Shown one piece after another: positions 42,499 through 54,362 of a DNA stretch of 64,000 bases. Made by a program: the position numbers and the translations under genes. Position 1 is the stretch's first letter; every line of letters starts with the position of its first letter. The DNA lies in assembly GCA_016630955.3 (NCBI GenBank), contig CM049988.1:2170001-2234000 (forward strand), written 5' to 3'. The stretch comes from Didymella arachidicola (Eukaryota; Ascomycota; Dothideomycetes; Pleosporales; Didymellaceae). The notes under the pieces are model-generated. The model was not told the DNA's origin. It made no database searches and saw only the letters and a program-made list of their open reading frames with translations.

Positions 42499-43197
42499 AT
42501 GAAGTACTTTCAGCAGTCCGTCGACTTCGACTATTCGTGGGAGGAGGTTTCCACGAGCAACTGGCAGAAGTACGGCCCTTGGAACGAGAAGACACCCCAC
42601 GTCATCGCCGTCGACACTTTATCGCGCACAGTAGACCCCAGCACAGGAATCGTGAGTGACTCCCTCTCTCACATGCAAAGCACAACACACGCCTCACCTC
42701 CAAGTCACGCGTCGATCTATTACGAAGACCACGCGCTAACATCGCTATGACAGTTGCGCACAGAACGCCTCATTACATGTCAACAATCCGCACCGAAATG
42801 GGTAACCGCCATCCTCGGTGGTGTCGACACATCCATGGTCTACGAGACATCCTACGTTGATCCCGTCGCCAAGAAGCTCACTATGACATCGATGAACATT
42901 ACATGGGCAGACCTGCTCCAGGTCCGCGAGACCTGCGTCTACATACCGAACTCCGCCGCACCTTCCAACAAGACCACCTTCACACAGCGCGCCGAGATCA
43001 CAGCCTTCTGCGGAGGATGGCAAAAGATCAAGAACAGCATCGAGCAGTTCACCGTCGAACGCTTCCAGCAGAACGCACAAGCCGGCAAGGAGGGTTTCGA
43101 GATGGTTCTCGAGCGCGCACGCGAGGTATTCCAGGAGCAGCGCGAGATCCTTGCTCTGCAGCAGGGCAGCCGGATTCTGAGGGAGGCAAAGATGTAA
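42499..43197 (+). CDS. UPS2: PRELI/MSF1-domain lipid transfer protein, Ups2-like
   Basis: Exons 42499-42651 and 42754-43197 around a 102-nt intron; 198 aa. The sequence follows yeast Ups2 closely in layout: [72 protein letters not shown], and a C-terminal helix ([20 protein letters not shown]). Ups2 works with Mdm35 in the mitochondrial intermembrane space to carry phosphatidylserine between outer and inner membranes for phosphatidylethanolamine synthesis. The N-terminus MKYF rather than a Ups1-like start favours Ups2 over Ups1. The protein has a slightly longer helical tail than yeast. Confidence 0.9.
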
Positions 43198-44690
43198 AGC
43201 ATCTGTGCTTCTCATACCCCACCCGCCACGAGTCATCGATGCATCATCGACACACTCGCCTCTCCTCAACGTTATCTCTTTCTGCGCTGCTGCTTCTCCT
43301 CGCGTTATAGCGATCCATTTGGATTTTGGGTACGACTAAAAGTCCATTTCACTGGCGTTACAAAAGCATTATCGGCGGCGTTTATACCCGAGTCGCTGGG
43401 ACTTTGAATGAGCATCTAGATATGATAGATATGGTAGACTTGATACACACGACTTATTGTAGAGTAATTGCACACACCTTCCTCCTCATCTGCTGGGCTA
43501 TACCTCCTTCTCCTGTTGACTGCTGCGCGTTCGCTGGATTTCGACGCACTCGAGTCAGATGCCCGGGTCTCAGCTCTGGCACGTGTTACAGAGTATGTCA
43601 GCTGCGGCGCTCCTCGTTCCCCATCCTCCAAGCTGGTCTCACTCGCTATTTCTGCCTTCTCAAAAATCAAAATGAACGACAACGATGTTGTCTGCAGTCG
43701 GTCCAAAGGGCTGACGAAACACACCATGCCTGGTCCACCAAAAACTCCAATCAACTATATATGAGTCTATTCTACTACCTCTTAGACCAAATTCGACTCG
43801 ATATCAATTCATGTCCTTTTGATCTTTGCCTCCGTTAATACCAAAACCGCGATCAAGACTCTTAATGTCTGGTCCTATAGCCGCCTTTCGAAAGTCCCCT
43901 TCATCTGCTTGATACTCGGCGGTATCTTTGTCAGTTCAAATCCAGAGTATCAAGTCTGCGCAACAAATCTACCCTTCCCTCTAACTATGCTCGGAGTCTC
44001 TTTTTCTTCTTCTTCTTCTTCTTCTTCTTCTTCTTCTTCTTCTTCTTCTTCTTCTTCTTCTTCGTCGAATTGACAATGCAAGAGTTGCATGTCCCCTGCC
44101 CTGTTTGGAACTGAGCAGCGACGGTTGTATGAGTGTTTCTGCGCTCCGAATTAAAAGCAAGGGACTGGGGTGTGGTGTGTCTGTGCTGCCTCTGTCAGAA
44201 TAGACAGGCTGCGTTTGTTGTGTCTGCGTGTTGCTTTGCTCGGAGAATTTAAACGTCGTGTCTACAGTCAGTGTCTATGCGGTTCGCGAAGGATTCGGTA
44301 TGGAGTGTGCGACAGTATGCGCATCTCTTTACTATCTAATCTGGGGATGTATCTGGAAGAAGGTACCTGATCACATATGTCTCCTTCCCTGTCCAAAGTC
44401 CAACACTGCCTCCGCATTCCTGCATAATTATAGCAAAAGCACCACTGAGACGGCCCCATGTCTGCGCTTTGCTGCTTCTATGCATCAAAGGTAGGTCTAC
44501 TCGCAGACGCCTCGATTTCTGAACGTTCCTCGGGCTGGTTACCTTCCCACTGATATCCTTGCTTTCGTCATCTGACGCCAAAGAGAGTATGCTTACACGA
44601 GTTTACAGCCAGCCAACGAAGTTGTCGACTGGCACTGGAAGCTTGCTGCAATTTTTCAAACTGTACGATGGCTACAACGCTACTTGGGTG
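43198..44690. other. Intergenic with microsatellite
   Basis: No supported gene in about 1.5 kb. The frame at 43819-44073 is only an open reading of the (TTC)n tract (poly-Ser). Confidence 0.5.
44004..44063 (+). repeat. (TTC)20 microsatellite
   Basis: Uninterrupted TTC repeats over 60 bp, ending at TTCGTCGAATTG. Likely length-polymorphic. Confidence 0.95.
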
Positions 44691-45776
44691 TCAAGATGAC
44701 ACACGCAAGGTGTACTTCGACACCGCACTAAGTCTGGGCCTTTGCAGATGTATGTGTGGACACGTATCGCCATGCACCTCACACGGCGGGAGTGTTGGCT
44801 GCTCAAACACCGGCTCCACGCCCCAGCTAGCTGGTTTATGGTCCTTGTGCTGGTCTCGAATAAGGCTGCTCACCACTACCTCGACGCGCTGCTTCAGTAT
44901 CATGCTGTTTGCCTCCGTTGCCAATAGCGCCACATGCACATGTGTGAACCGTGCAAGCCACTTGTCCGGCCAGTCGAAGTACGGCTCCAAGTACTGGGGC
45001 TCGTTGGCATCCCAAGTAAGTATCAGCTGCAGGCCTGAAGTGTGCAAGAACGGATGCATCGTTGCTAGGAACTCATGCCAAGGGCGGGTGTCGTTGATGA
45101 TTATTATGTCGTATGCGAATGCTGGCGATCTTTGGAAGGTGAGGTTCACCGGCAGGTTGAGCGCAATGAGACGAACGATCCCACAGCACAAGAGAAGAGA
45201 TTGGGATATGGTACTGCAGGACAAGATCGGCGCTGGCTTTGCGGCGGCCTTGGTAGGAACCGGTCTGCGTGATGCTGTCGCTTTGCGTGGTCCTGCCGTT
45301 GCACCACATACTTGCTTTTCGAAGTCATGCACTTGATGCTGGCGTTGCTCAAGCTTCATCCGCGCTCGTTGACGTCCTGTCAGGCGAGGTGGGTGCCATG
45401 GCGCATTGCAGCGAGGTTTTAGTGGAAGCGGTGGCTTGCACTGGTGAACCGCGGTGCTCGGACTGTATTTTCGAGTCTGCAGTATGAGAGCGACGGCTTC
45501 ATTGCAGATTGTGCGGCTCGTCAAGAGCCAGAGCGGTAGCCCGTTGAGAGCTGGCGAAGTAGGTGCGAGTATGCTGGGAGACACCAGGAAGCTCAGGCGG
45601 CCGTAGCGGAAGGTGCGTTGGTTGAGACCCAGAGCATGATCATAGATGAGGTCTCGGAGTTCGCATGGGAGGTGGAGGAAGGTGATCCTGAGTTTCTCTT
45701 CTGTCATAAAGATGACCAGATTGAAATCGCGTTGGTGTAGGCTGCCTCTTAATAGAACCGAAACTTCGCCACCCAT
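44691..45776 (-). CDS. F-box-like fungal hypothetical protein (361 or 338 aa)
   Basis: Intronless. The first ATG is at 45776, but the likely start is 45707, where MTEEKLRITFLHLPCELRDL begins directly with the F-box-like signature (LPCELRDLIYDHAL). A C-terminal region with FAYDIIIINDTRPWHEFLAT and LQLILTWDANEPQYLEPYFD resembles the second half of this fungal family. A linker rich in Lys, Arg, Pro and His separates the two (about 110-190). The function is unknown; an adaptor role is inferred from the F-box-like helix. It is transcribed toward the microsatellite. Confidence 0.68.
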   Translation of the reverse strand: MGGEVSVLLRGSLHQRDFNLVIFMTEEKLRITFLHLPCELRDLIYDHALGLNQRTFRYGRLSFLVSPSILAPTSPALNGLPLWLLTSRTICNEAVALILQTRKYSPSTAVHQCKPPLPLKPRCNAPWHPPRLTGRQRARMKLEQRQHQVHDFEKQVCGATAGPRKATASRRPVPTKAAAKPAPILSCSTISQSLLLCCGIVRLIALNLPVNLTFQRSPAFAYDIIIINDTRPWHEFLATMHPFLHTSGLQLILTWDANEPQYLEPYFDWPDKWLARFTHVHVALLATEANSMILKQRVEVVVSSLIRDQHKDHKPASWGVEPVFEQPTLPPCEVHGDTCPHIHLQRPRLSAVSKYTLRVSS

Positions 45777-46012
45777 TAATGACCCTTGAAGGACTTCTAA
45801 TGTGGACTGATCGGCGGCGATGAGTCAAGTAGGCTACACTTTGACACATCAATCTTGGAAGGATCGATGTTGGTAAAAGGCCTAAGGCCTGCACATGACC
45901 ATTCGACGGATGAGTCATTCGCCTTGTGTTGCAAACGTGGTAGTTGTATGGACCTTTGGGTCGTATGTGTTCATATGAGACCTTCAACGAGTTCTTTCTA
46001 GATTTTCCCATC

Positions 46013-46852
46013 TCAAACACCTTGGTGTTCGGGCGCCCACTCCGGATCCTCTTTGCTCGTGACCAGTTCGTGAACATCCAGCCTTGAATCTATGATCTCT
46101 TTGCCATTCAGCAGATCGTTCTCGTCCGCTCTCTTCGCTGCTTCCTCCTCGTTCTTTGCGATGCCTGCTTTGACGTGTCTATGTATTAAGCGCTTCCGTG
46201 CGACCTGGAAATCAACGTCCACGAACCATAGCTCATCCATGAGATCTGCAGCGTCTTTCCACGGGCCATGGTTCAGCGAGCAATAGTTGCCTTCAAAGAT
46301 AACAATGCGCACAGAAGGCGCAATGGGGATGTCGTCCGCGACAGGGTCCTTCTTTGCGTGGTCGAAACTAGGTGCATATAGTGTGCGTGTCTCCGGCAGA
46401 ATAGGCTCCCGTAGCTCCTTTACCAATGCAAGAAATTTATCGCCATCAAACGTAAAAGCTGCTCCTCTCCGTGCGTGTGCATTCTGTGGGTCTGGCATGG
46501 CATCGAGCTGCGCCCGTGACAGATGGTAGCCGTCCATGGGGATGAAGGCGGCAACAGGGTTGCCTTTGTATGTTCCTGGTGAGTTTTGCGCGTGGTTCTT
46601 GTTGAGGCCATTGGATACTTTAGCTGCAAGTGTGGTCTTGCCTGCAAAAAGCATTAGACTACACCACACGCGAGTTGGAAGCAGTTGCATACCTGAACCC
46701 GGAATACCAGACACGGCGACCATTAGCCGCCTTGAGCCGCTGATTCCTTGAAACTTCTCTGGGCTCTTGCATCAGCTTGCTGTAACAATGGCGGGAACCA
46801 ATCTCGCCATACCCCATGTCTTCTCCACCAAGCGATCGACTTGTTGTTGCAT
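46013..46852 (-). CDS. P-loop kinase of the phosphoribulokinase/uridine kinase superfamily
   Basis: Three exons (46813-46852, 46693-46758, 46013-46641), introns 54 and 51 nt; 244 aa. Splicing joins VEKTW to EKFQG and then rebuilds the Walker A motif GIPGSGKTT (residues 31-39), which no single open frame contains. Further signatures are AFIPMDGYHLSRAQLDAMPD (substrate loop) and RIVIFEGNYCSLNHGPW (Walker B region), plus DVDFQVARKRLIHRHVKAGI (lid Arg residues). The layout fits the fungal Yfh7-like group of small-molecule kinases, whose substrate is unsettled. It is cytosolic, and all ATP-binding residues look intact. Confidence 0.85.
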
Positions 46853-47446
46853 ACTGGAGATTGTGATATATGGGTCTTGAAGGTTGAGAAGCTTGTGATT
46901 GACGGAGAATTTGAGCAATCGAATACGCCGTCAATGTCAGAATTACCAGTAATTGGAAGACGGTTGTCGCTCTTGCTTCAGCGCAGGCTTTGTCGCTGTG
47001 GGGAATTGACCTTTCAATCGCGGCCCAGTTACCGCTGACGTCGTTTTGCGGGGGCTGTCTCCGCCACGTGATGGACATCGTGAAGTCGGTGTGTCAACGA
47101 GTTCAAGATAGTGAGACATAGCTGGTGATATGGCCCTAGCCTCCAATTTTGGCTATCTGTATCGAACTCATTTCGAAAGTTGTGGTGCAGCTGCGCTGAG
47201 ATAAAGGCTGCCTTCAAAGGCACGCCTAGCCAATCGGTATCCGAGGCGAGAGCGGAAGTGCTCAGGGGTGTGCCTGACGCCTAGAAAGTTGCACAACTCC
47301 AAGCTGACGACAGTCTTCTTGGGTTGTGCTACGCTTGCATGCGTTAACGACGAGTATCATGGTTGATCGCTCACCCTAGTCTTTCTTTGAGTTCGCCAAT
47401 TAAGTAGCCGGCGCGTTCAGACACGTCATAGCTTGCTTCAGCGACC
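46853..47446. promoter_or_regulatory. Divergent promoter region (kinase / CWH41, inferred)
   Basis: 594 bp between divergent start codons. Counter-strand frames here (for example 46659-47078 minus) are shadows crossing the kinase introns. Confidence 0.4.
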
Positions 47447-50086
47447 ATGCAACTCTCAGCGATTTTGGTAGCGTGTTGCGCCCTTGTTGCCCCTGCATTC
47501 TCGAAAAGAGTCGATTCCTCGCTGTACGCCAACGAAGCACCGCTGCTATGGGGACCGTACCGACCCAATCTGTATTTGGGCATCCGCCCTCGAGTGCCCG
47601 AGAGTCTTATTACGGGGTTGATGTGGGGAAAGCTCGATGAACAGGACAAGAGTGGGTGATTAAGCACACATGACACCGGGCAAGGGCTGATTGAAATCAT
47701 AGGGTTGCGGCATACGGTTGAGCAGAATGATGGCATGGCCATGTATGGCTGGACGACCTACGACGCGAGAAGCGGAGGCACACAGTTGGTACAAGATGTC
47801 GGGAATCAGATCGACATCACCACCGAGTTCATCAAGAAGTCTGAGGGACAGAGTTCAGGCAATTGGGCACTGCGCCTCAAGGGAAAGCCACGCAACGGTG
47901 CTCCTGTGGACTTGAAGACCTCCGTAATCTTTTACGTGGGCATGGAAGCCAAAGAGAGCTGCGCAGACTGCCAACTTGAAGCTTTCCAGCAACTCGGTGC
48001 TGGCGACGACCAGTCTGTAGAGGCGGTGAACATTGCGATCAAGCATCCACGATTGGGCTCCGCTGGTTTACACATTCCAACATCAGTTGGCGAAGACGGC
48101 AGGCATGAGGGCACCATTGTCCACACGATGAACGTCACCGAGGACAAGCTGTGGCAGGCAAAGTGTGAGTGGAACCAAATACCTATGGTACAAGATGCAG
48201 CGATAGGACAAACGAGCTGACATGTGTCTGTGCAAGAAGCCACCTTCCTAGACGCACTCAAAGCCCAGTCGAACGATCGTACCGAAGCCGGAAAGATGGA
48301 CGTTGTTCTTCGCAACGCTCCCGGATCAGGCAATATGCATTTCGTGCAGATGATTATACATGGCAGCTTCCACTTCGATGTGCTCTATTCGAGTCGAGAC
48401 GCGACCCGTGCGATGACCGCATCAGAGATGGGGAGCAGTATCCAGGATAATGTAGTCGCATACAGGAAGGACTACTCTCGAGTGTTCACCTTGAAGGCGC
48501 CCTTCATTACGGACCAGCACGCTCTCTTCGGTCAGAAACTACTTGCAGACTTGTTTGGCGGTCTTGGGTACTTTCACGGCAAAGCTAAGGTTGACAAGTC
48601 AAAGAAGGCCATTTTCGCCGAAACAACAGGCAAATTCTGGGAGAAGATAGCAGACGCTAAGAAGCATTCCATACCAGAGACAAGAGGACCTTACGAGCTG
48701 TTCACGCACACGCCAGCTCGAGCTTCATTTCCCCGAGGTTTCTTGTGGGACGAAGGCTTCCACCTTCTGCCAGTTCTCGACTGGGACATAGACTTGGCCA
48801 TGGAGGTCGTGCAGAGCTGGCTGAAGACTATGGACGACGATGGTTGGATCGCCAGGGAGCAAGCAGTCGGCACCGACGCAGAAAATGGTGCTCCCAGCGA
48901 CTCGCTCACACAATACCCCCACATTGCAAATCCGCCAACCTTGTACCTTGTGATATCGAAGTTCATTGACATGCTGCAAGGCAAGGCGAAGTACCACGGT
49001 CACGAGTCAACGCTACTCAAACCTGAGGCGGGTAAAAAGTTTGTGACGAAGCTGTACCCGCTTCTTAAAAAGCACTACGAATGGTGGCGCAAGTCTCAAT
49101 CTGGAGACATCGAAGCCCATTCAATCCCTTCCGCAAACCTCAATGAAGGATACAGATGGCGAGGCCGTACGCAAGAGACAAACTACCCCAGCGGTATGGA
49201 CGACTACCCCCGCGCTGAACCTCCAGATATCACCGAGCTCCATCTTGATGCCCTCTGCTGGGTCGGTCTAATGTCACGAACCCTCGAGAAGATCGCCTTC
49301 TATACAGAAACCACGCACGACGCATTCACCTACCAAAACCATATTCGCGGCATCAAGACCAACCTCGAGACGCTCCACTGGGAAGAACAACAGAACATGT
49401 ACTGCGACACCGTCGTCCGCAACGATAAACACACCTACATCTGCCACAAAGGCTATCTTTCCCTCTTCCCCTTCCTCACCGGCTTCGTCGACGCAAACCA
49501 CCCGCACCTCGATGCCATCCTGCGCCTTCTGCGCGACCAGAACCACCTCTGGACCGACCACGGCATCAAATCGCTGTCCCAGGAAGACAAGAAGTACGGC
49601 GTCGGCGACGACTACTGGCGCAGCCCCATCTGGATAAATATCAACTACATGATCCTGACACAACTGCTCGCGCTCGCCAGGACGCCAGGCCCGCAGCAAG
49701 ACCGCTGCAAGCAAATCTATACCGAGTTGAGGAAGAATATCGTGCACACTGCCTTCAACTCCTGGATGCAGACGGGCTATGCCTGGGAGCAGTACGATCC
49801 CATTGGTGGGCATGGGCAGCGCACGCAGCAATTTACTGGCTGGACGAGCCTGGTGGTGTGCATCATGGCGATGCCGGATTTGGAGCAAGGTGACGGCATG
49901 AAGGACAAGGTCAAGGGCTTTTATGAGGAGGCGAAGAAACAGGCAGTGCAGAACCAGGGGTATAGCGCTGGCAGTGTGGTGTTCCTAGTTATGTTGGTTG
50001 TTTTTGTGTACGTCACGCGGAGAAGATTTGCTGGAACTTGGAGGAGCTGGAGAAGCGGGGCGAGGAAGGGCGATCGTAATGTCTGA
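47447..50086 (+). CDS. CWH41: Mannosyl-oligosaccharide glucosidase (glucosidase I, GH63)
   Basis: Three exons (47447-47651, 47703-48164, 48240-50086) give 837 aa, close to yeast Cwh41. It removes the outermost alpha-1,2 glucose from the N-glycan precursor in the ER lumen. Family blocks: EAPLLWGPYRPNLYLGIRPR, GMAMYGWTTYDARSGG, RASFPRGFLWDEGFHLLPVL, ADNHPHL-like ANHPHLDAILRLL, GVGDDYWRSPIWININYMIL and YDPIGGHGQRTQQFTGWTSL. ITELHLD (Glu ~555, Asp ~559) corresponds to the essential E...D pair. A cleavable-looking signal peptide (MQLSAILVACCALVAPAFS) starts the protein, and a single C-terminal span (about 800-816) precedes a basic tail, so topology looks type I. The intron 2 acceptor choice (CAAGAAG) is the least certain splice. 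Confidence 0.95.
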
Positions 50087-50653
50087 AGTTATCAAGGCAT
50101 TGGTGGGCTGAGACTATCTCCTGATATGGGTTCCCAGGACACATCTTTCATGGATGCCCTTGGGACTTCGTAAAATGCATAGTCGTGGACGAAGCCTCAT
50201 CTGCGTTATTGCCTGTCGATCGTCAGGAAGCTTGAGAGCAACGTGGCTGGCTTTGGAAGAGGTCGATTCGACTATTTTCCGTACCTGAATCAGGTATCCT
50301 ACATTTGCAGCTAAGCATGCATGCCATCCAAAATAAATTTTGGGTCTTTCACACCCCATTCTACCCCAGTCCGTTCCATACCAAGCGTACTGCACATAAA
50401 ACGAAGGGTCTCGTGTGCCCGGCGAGCCTACGCCATATGATGACGTCCACTGGGTGGCGATGTCCAGGGCTAGATAATGTTTACCATAAGGCAGGGAGAA
50501 ACGCGCCCGTACGCCGCGGGTGACGCCGAAATCCGTTGTAGTCGATACAAGCCGTAAGAGTGTACGATCGGGGGAACATTTTGTAATCTGTCTTTGCATG
50601 CGCCGACACGAAAAGATAAACGTACACGTACGAATTGACGGTGTAAAGTCTCC
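50087..50653. other. Intergenic between converging genes
   Basis: 3' regions of CWH41 and IGO1. A 161-codon minus-strand frame (50114-50599) has no recognisable sequence and is not called. Confidence 0.5.
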
Positions 50654-51081
50654 TTAGACCTGAGCGGCCTGCTGGTTGTCTGGCTCTGCGTTCTCTGCAA
50701 ACTCGGAAGCCGAGGTCTCGCGGTTCAGGCTTGTCTCACGATGCAGAAAGGTGCCACCTTCCTTAGATGGGCTGCCTGCCTTCAGGTCTCCGTTGGCAGG
50801 CGCCTGTCCGTTGACTGGTGTGGGCGGGGCTATGTGCGGGATCTTCTCGGGGTTAGGGTGCTCGCGGCCGACTTGGGTGACGCCAGCATCTGAAGCCTTG
50901 CCAGCCTTTGAGAGGGCGTAATCACCGCTGTCGAAATACTTGCGCTCCTGATGACAATGCTGTTAGATATTGTGGTGTTTTTACTACTCCGGACGCTTAC
51001 CTTGAGCTTGTTCTGCAGAAGATCCTTCTTGTTTGGCAGCTTTCCGTACAGGCGGAAAAGCTTGGCCTCCTCCGGCGACAT
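50654..51081 (-). CDS. IGO1: Endosulfine family protein (PP2A inhibitor, Igo1-like)
   Basis: Exons 51001-51081 and 50654-50947 with a 53-nt intron; 124 aa. The endosulfine core is nearly invariant: EEAKLFRLYGKLPNKKDLLQ, NKLKERKYFDSGDYALSKAG. The Ser in FDSGDY (residue 34) is the site phosphorylated by Greatwall/Rim15 kinases; the phosphorylated protein inhibits PP2A-B55. In fungi this drives quiescence entry and mRNA protection on nutrient limitation. The C-terminal two thirds is Pro/Gly/Glu-rich and disordered. Without splicing the FDSGDY motif is out of frame, which supports the model. Confidence 0.94.
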
Positions 51082-52481
51082 TTTCTATGTGCTCTGTCAG
51101 ATCTCGGTCGGCATAGCATGCGGCGTTGCCAGAGGGGCAGCAGTGCGAGCGTCTGAAGCTGCGCAGGGGCCGCGAATGACGTACGCTAATGTCAACTTTG
51201 TTCTGCTGGTGGGGGTTCATATTTGCGGTTGGTGATGTGTCGCTGTGGGTGCAGGTGACGTTGGCGAGAGGGGTAGGGAGACGTCGTTATTTATCCTTTG
51301 CCGTCGCGAATGTTGTCGCCAGAAATAAATTCAAGGGTCCAGCACGTCCACAAGCTGGCCGTTTGGGCAGCAGGGCAGTGACAGGGAACAGCTCAGTTGT
51401 TGCGTCTGACTCTGCCGGCTTTCCACCGTGGGCGATTGGACGTTAAAGAAGCTCGGGCGTATCTCGCAGTTGCTGCCTGACAACACACAACTACGTCAGT
51501 CTACCGAGACAGGACTATTCTTCAAGTCGAGGTTCTGGAGGAAGGGAGTGATGCCCCTCAATTCTCGAGATGCGATAAGCCTTTATCGTCCGAGGTAGCG
51601 CCTGTGCTAGGAACAACAGTGCAAGATGACTAGTGCCGCAGAAACGAATTACAGCTGTCCAGTGGATGTAGTTCGTATGAGATTGGTAGAAGAAGGAATG
51701 AGGTGTGAAGGTGCAAGAGTGGTTGAGGCTGGCAGCGCAGGGAAAGGAAGGAGCACTGGAAGACATGCAGAGAGGGGTATGCAGCAAGATATGTAGACAG
51801 CTCCAAGTGGGCCGAGAGCACACCACCAGGGTTCCTCATTCGGCAACTTAAATTGATTCGCAAGACACAAGGGAGAATGCAGAGAACCCGCTGCCGCGAG
51901 AAGCAGGCCAAGCTTGACGCTTAACGGTCGCTGGATGGACGATTATGTAGGATTGCCGTATGCTTTACCACTCATGGAACTCCCACAACGTCACGCGTGC
52001 TCACTAGCGTCCTGGATCGTCAGGACGCCGCAACTCCATGCTCGAAGCTGTAATTTGCTCCAAGCAATGGCACTCATTATGAATGCTCCGCTCTTCACAG
52101 CACGCACCGTTGACTGCAATTGACGTGGACGAACGACTCTCTGCATCCTGGAGGCTACAGCATTGAGCCCCACTTACGCTTCCTTTCCGTCCGCCCTCCC
52201 ACCTCATAGGCTGTCTGCTAGCTCCGATCTTCTAGTGCGCTCGCCAAATCCTTGTCGGCCGTCTTCAGACCACATGCTCCGCTTAGCAAATCACTACTGC
52301 AAGGCTCGCACCATCCACGACCACTTTCGAGACCGTTCTGGGACGTAGTCGAACATCTCAGGGTCCACTGACGGCTATCTCGCAAAGTCCCGGAAATCTG
52401 CCACCGATTGACCTGGTTCAAACTAAGGCCAGCTGACTTTTGCGACCGAAAAGAAAAAAGTTCTCGTCAGTCACAACCAAA
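51082..52481. other. Intergenic (divergent IGO1 / SFM1), no gene seen
   Basis: 1.4 kb between divergent starts. Frames up to 103 codons on the minus strand around 51515-51911 overlap one another in different phases and are not called. Confidence 0.5.
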
Positions 52482-53325
52482 ATGTCCGGCGCGAGGAAAA
52501 CCTTCGTTGTCGAGCACCTTGATCCGGAGTTGGAGCAATGGTCATCGCTAGAGTACGCTTGCGTTGCAAAGGAGTGCCATGATACTGGGTCCCAGTTCCT
52601 CTTGTCATCAGTGCCCACCACCCTCAAGTTGCCAGAGAACCTTGAGCACCTTCAACAAGACAAGATCTTGAACGTTGAGACCCGAAGCATTGAAGAGATC
52701 TACGCAGATCGCAAGAACCGTGTGTGTCTGCTCGACCCTGCGGCTGCCAAAGATCTTAGCCCTGAGGATGGTGATAACTTCGACATTTTCCTCTTTGGCG
52801 GTATTCTTGGTAAGCTTTGATGTCATGAGGATCATCCGTCAAGTGACTGACAAGAATGCAGGCGATGATCCGCCTCGAGGTATGCAGCATCAGCCAGAAA
52901 CTTGTCGTGACAGACCACTCACTCTCCACAGACAGGACATCTGAGCTGCGCAAGAAGGGCTACGAGGGCCGTCGCCTCGGGCCTGTACAAATGACAACCG
53001 ACACCGCTGTGCGCGTCACAAGGATCTGCGTTCAAGACAGAAGTACGCTCTTCTCGCCTGCTTGTTCGCTGCAGCTAAAATGATGCAGTCCCTGTCGAGA
53101 AAATTGAATACATCGACCACCCAGACATCAGGACAAATGCGCACGAGAGCACAGAGATGCCGTTCCGCTACGTTGTCGGCAAAGACGGCGAACCTATCAT
53201 GCCCCCGGTAAGCCCCCAATGACTGCAGACGTGCAGTAGACGGCAACCCAGAGACTAACGACCAACAGGGTATGGTGGACCTTATCAAGAAGGACTCCGA
53301 GAAGAGTCTTGATGATCTGTTCTAA
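52482..53325 (+). CDS. SFM1: SPOUT-type protein arginine methyltransferase Sfm1
   Basis: Five exons: 52482-52809, 52862-52879, 52932-53042, 53089-53207, 53269-53325; 210 aa. The second is an 18-nt microexon encoding DDPPR. The spliced product contains the conserved GILGDDPPRDRTSELRKKGY, EGRRLGPVQMTTDTAVRVTR and VEKIEYIDHP, typical of the Sfm1 / DUF431 SPOUT family, which binds S-adenosylmethionine in a trefoil knot. Yeast Sfm1 monomethylates an arginine of ribosomal protein Rps3. Cytosolic. All introns are 46-61 nt with GT-AG ends. The start lies in a good context (ACCAAAATGTCC). Confidence 0.92.
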
Positions 53326-54362
53326 GGAAGTTCTGTTACTTGTGGCGAGATGTTTGCCTGTTAGCGAAGATGAAAGTATGCCGAAAGTCTATCTACGCCA
53401 CTGTGGCACGCAGTCCTCAACATTGCCCCAAAAGATACCGTTTCCAGCAGTGCAGGCAGATGTCGCGCACAAAGAGCGCTGCCGTATGTATCACATTGTG
53501 GGATTGAGCCCAAATATGGGGAGTAGGGACGGGCCGACTGAAGATGTGTCGCTGCGAGTGTGAATCCAGATTCGGAGCAGAAATCGAAAGTACGTCACGA
53601 AGGGATTCTGGTGACGCCTCGTGAGTTACTCAATCGACGATTTGGGAGCAGTTGGCCTGAGACATGCAGAAGCAAGTGCAGGGCATGGATTCCGACGTTG
53701 TGAAGCGTGATGCAAGCGACCGTTGAGCCCGGAGACCCCCCGTGAATTAAACTACCTCGTATACGCGGCGCCTCTACCGCAAGCTTGACACCTGGGGAGT
53801 CTATATATGTCGAACTCACACCTCAACGGTATCAGAGCCGCGTGCCGGTCGAGATCTGCCGAGAGAAGTGCGAATGCGAAACGCGGAGGTCGATGAGCCG
53901 GGAGGAAGGATGCCATTTATATGATTGGCTCGTCCCTGCATCCTCTGGCAGTGGTCAAGCTGTACTTGGCGCAACGCGGACAAAGCCATCGAGAACCGCC
54001 TTGAATAAGAGGCTCCATAGATATTTGGGAGACGTAGCATCTTGTAAATATCGCCGCCCCATTCTCTTTTGCAGCGCGCAATTGAGAGCTCTCTTCTGGA
54101 TTTGTGAGACTGCGGCGATCTCTTTGCACTCCACGCGGCTCCAGGCCTAGTCAGCTCGCCAGCAGCGGCCAGATCACCCCAACCCCAAACCCCGAGGACC
54201 TCGACACCGGCGAGCTGAGCGCCTAGCACCTGGCTAAAAGCGAGCTAGATACCATCTGCGTTGCCGGAGACTTTCCTGCGCCTGGAATAATTCGCTTTTT
54301 TTGGAATTCACGACCCCATGAAATAGCGACACACGACCGATTCGGCTTCTTCGCCCATCATC
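53326..54362. other. Intergenic, no gene seen
   Basis: About 1 kb between two plus-strand genes. Frames at 53785-54229 on both strands overlap and lack features. The last ~60 bp are leader of KEX1. Confidence 0.5.

Noticed and set aside
43819..44073. 84-codon plus-strand frame ending in poly-Ser
   Set aside because: The frame exists only because of the (TTC)20 microsatellite.
50114..50599. 161-codon minus-strand frame downstream of CWH41
   Set aside because: Composition is random-like and it lies in the shared 3' region of two converging, well-supported genes.
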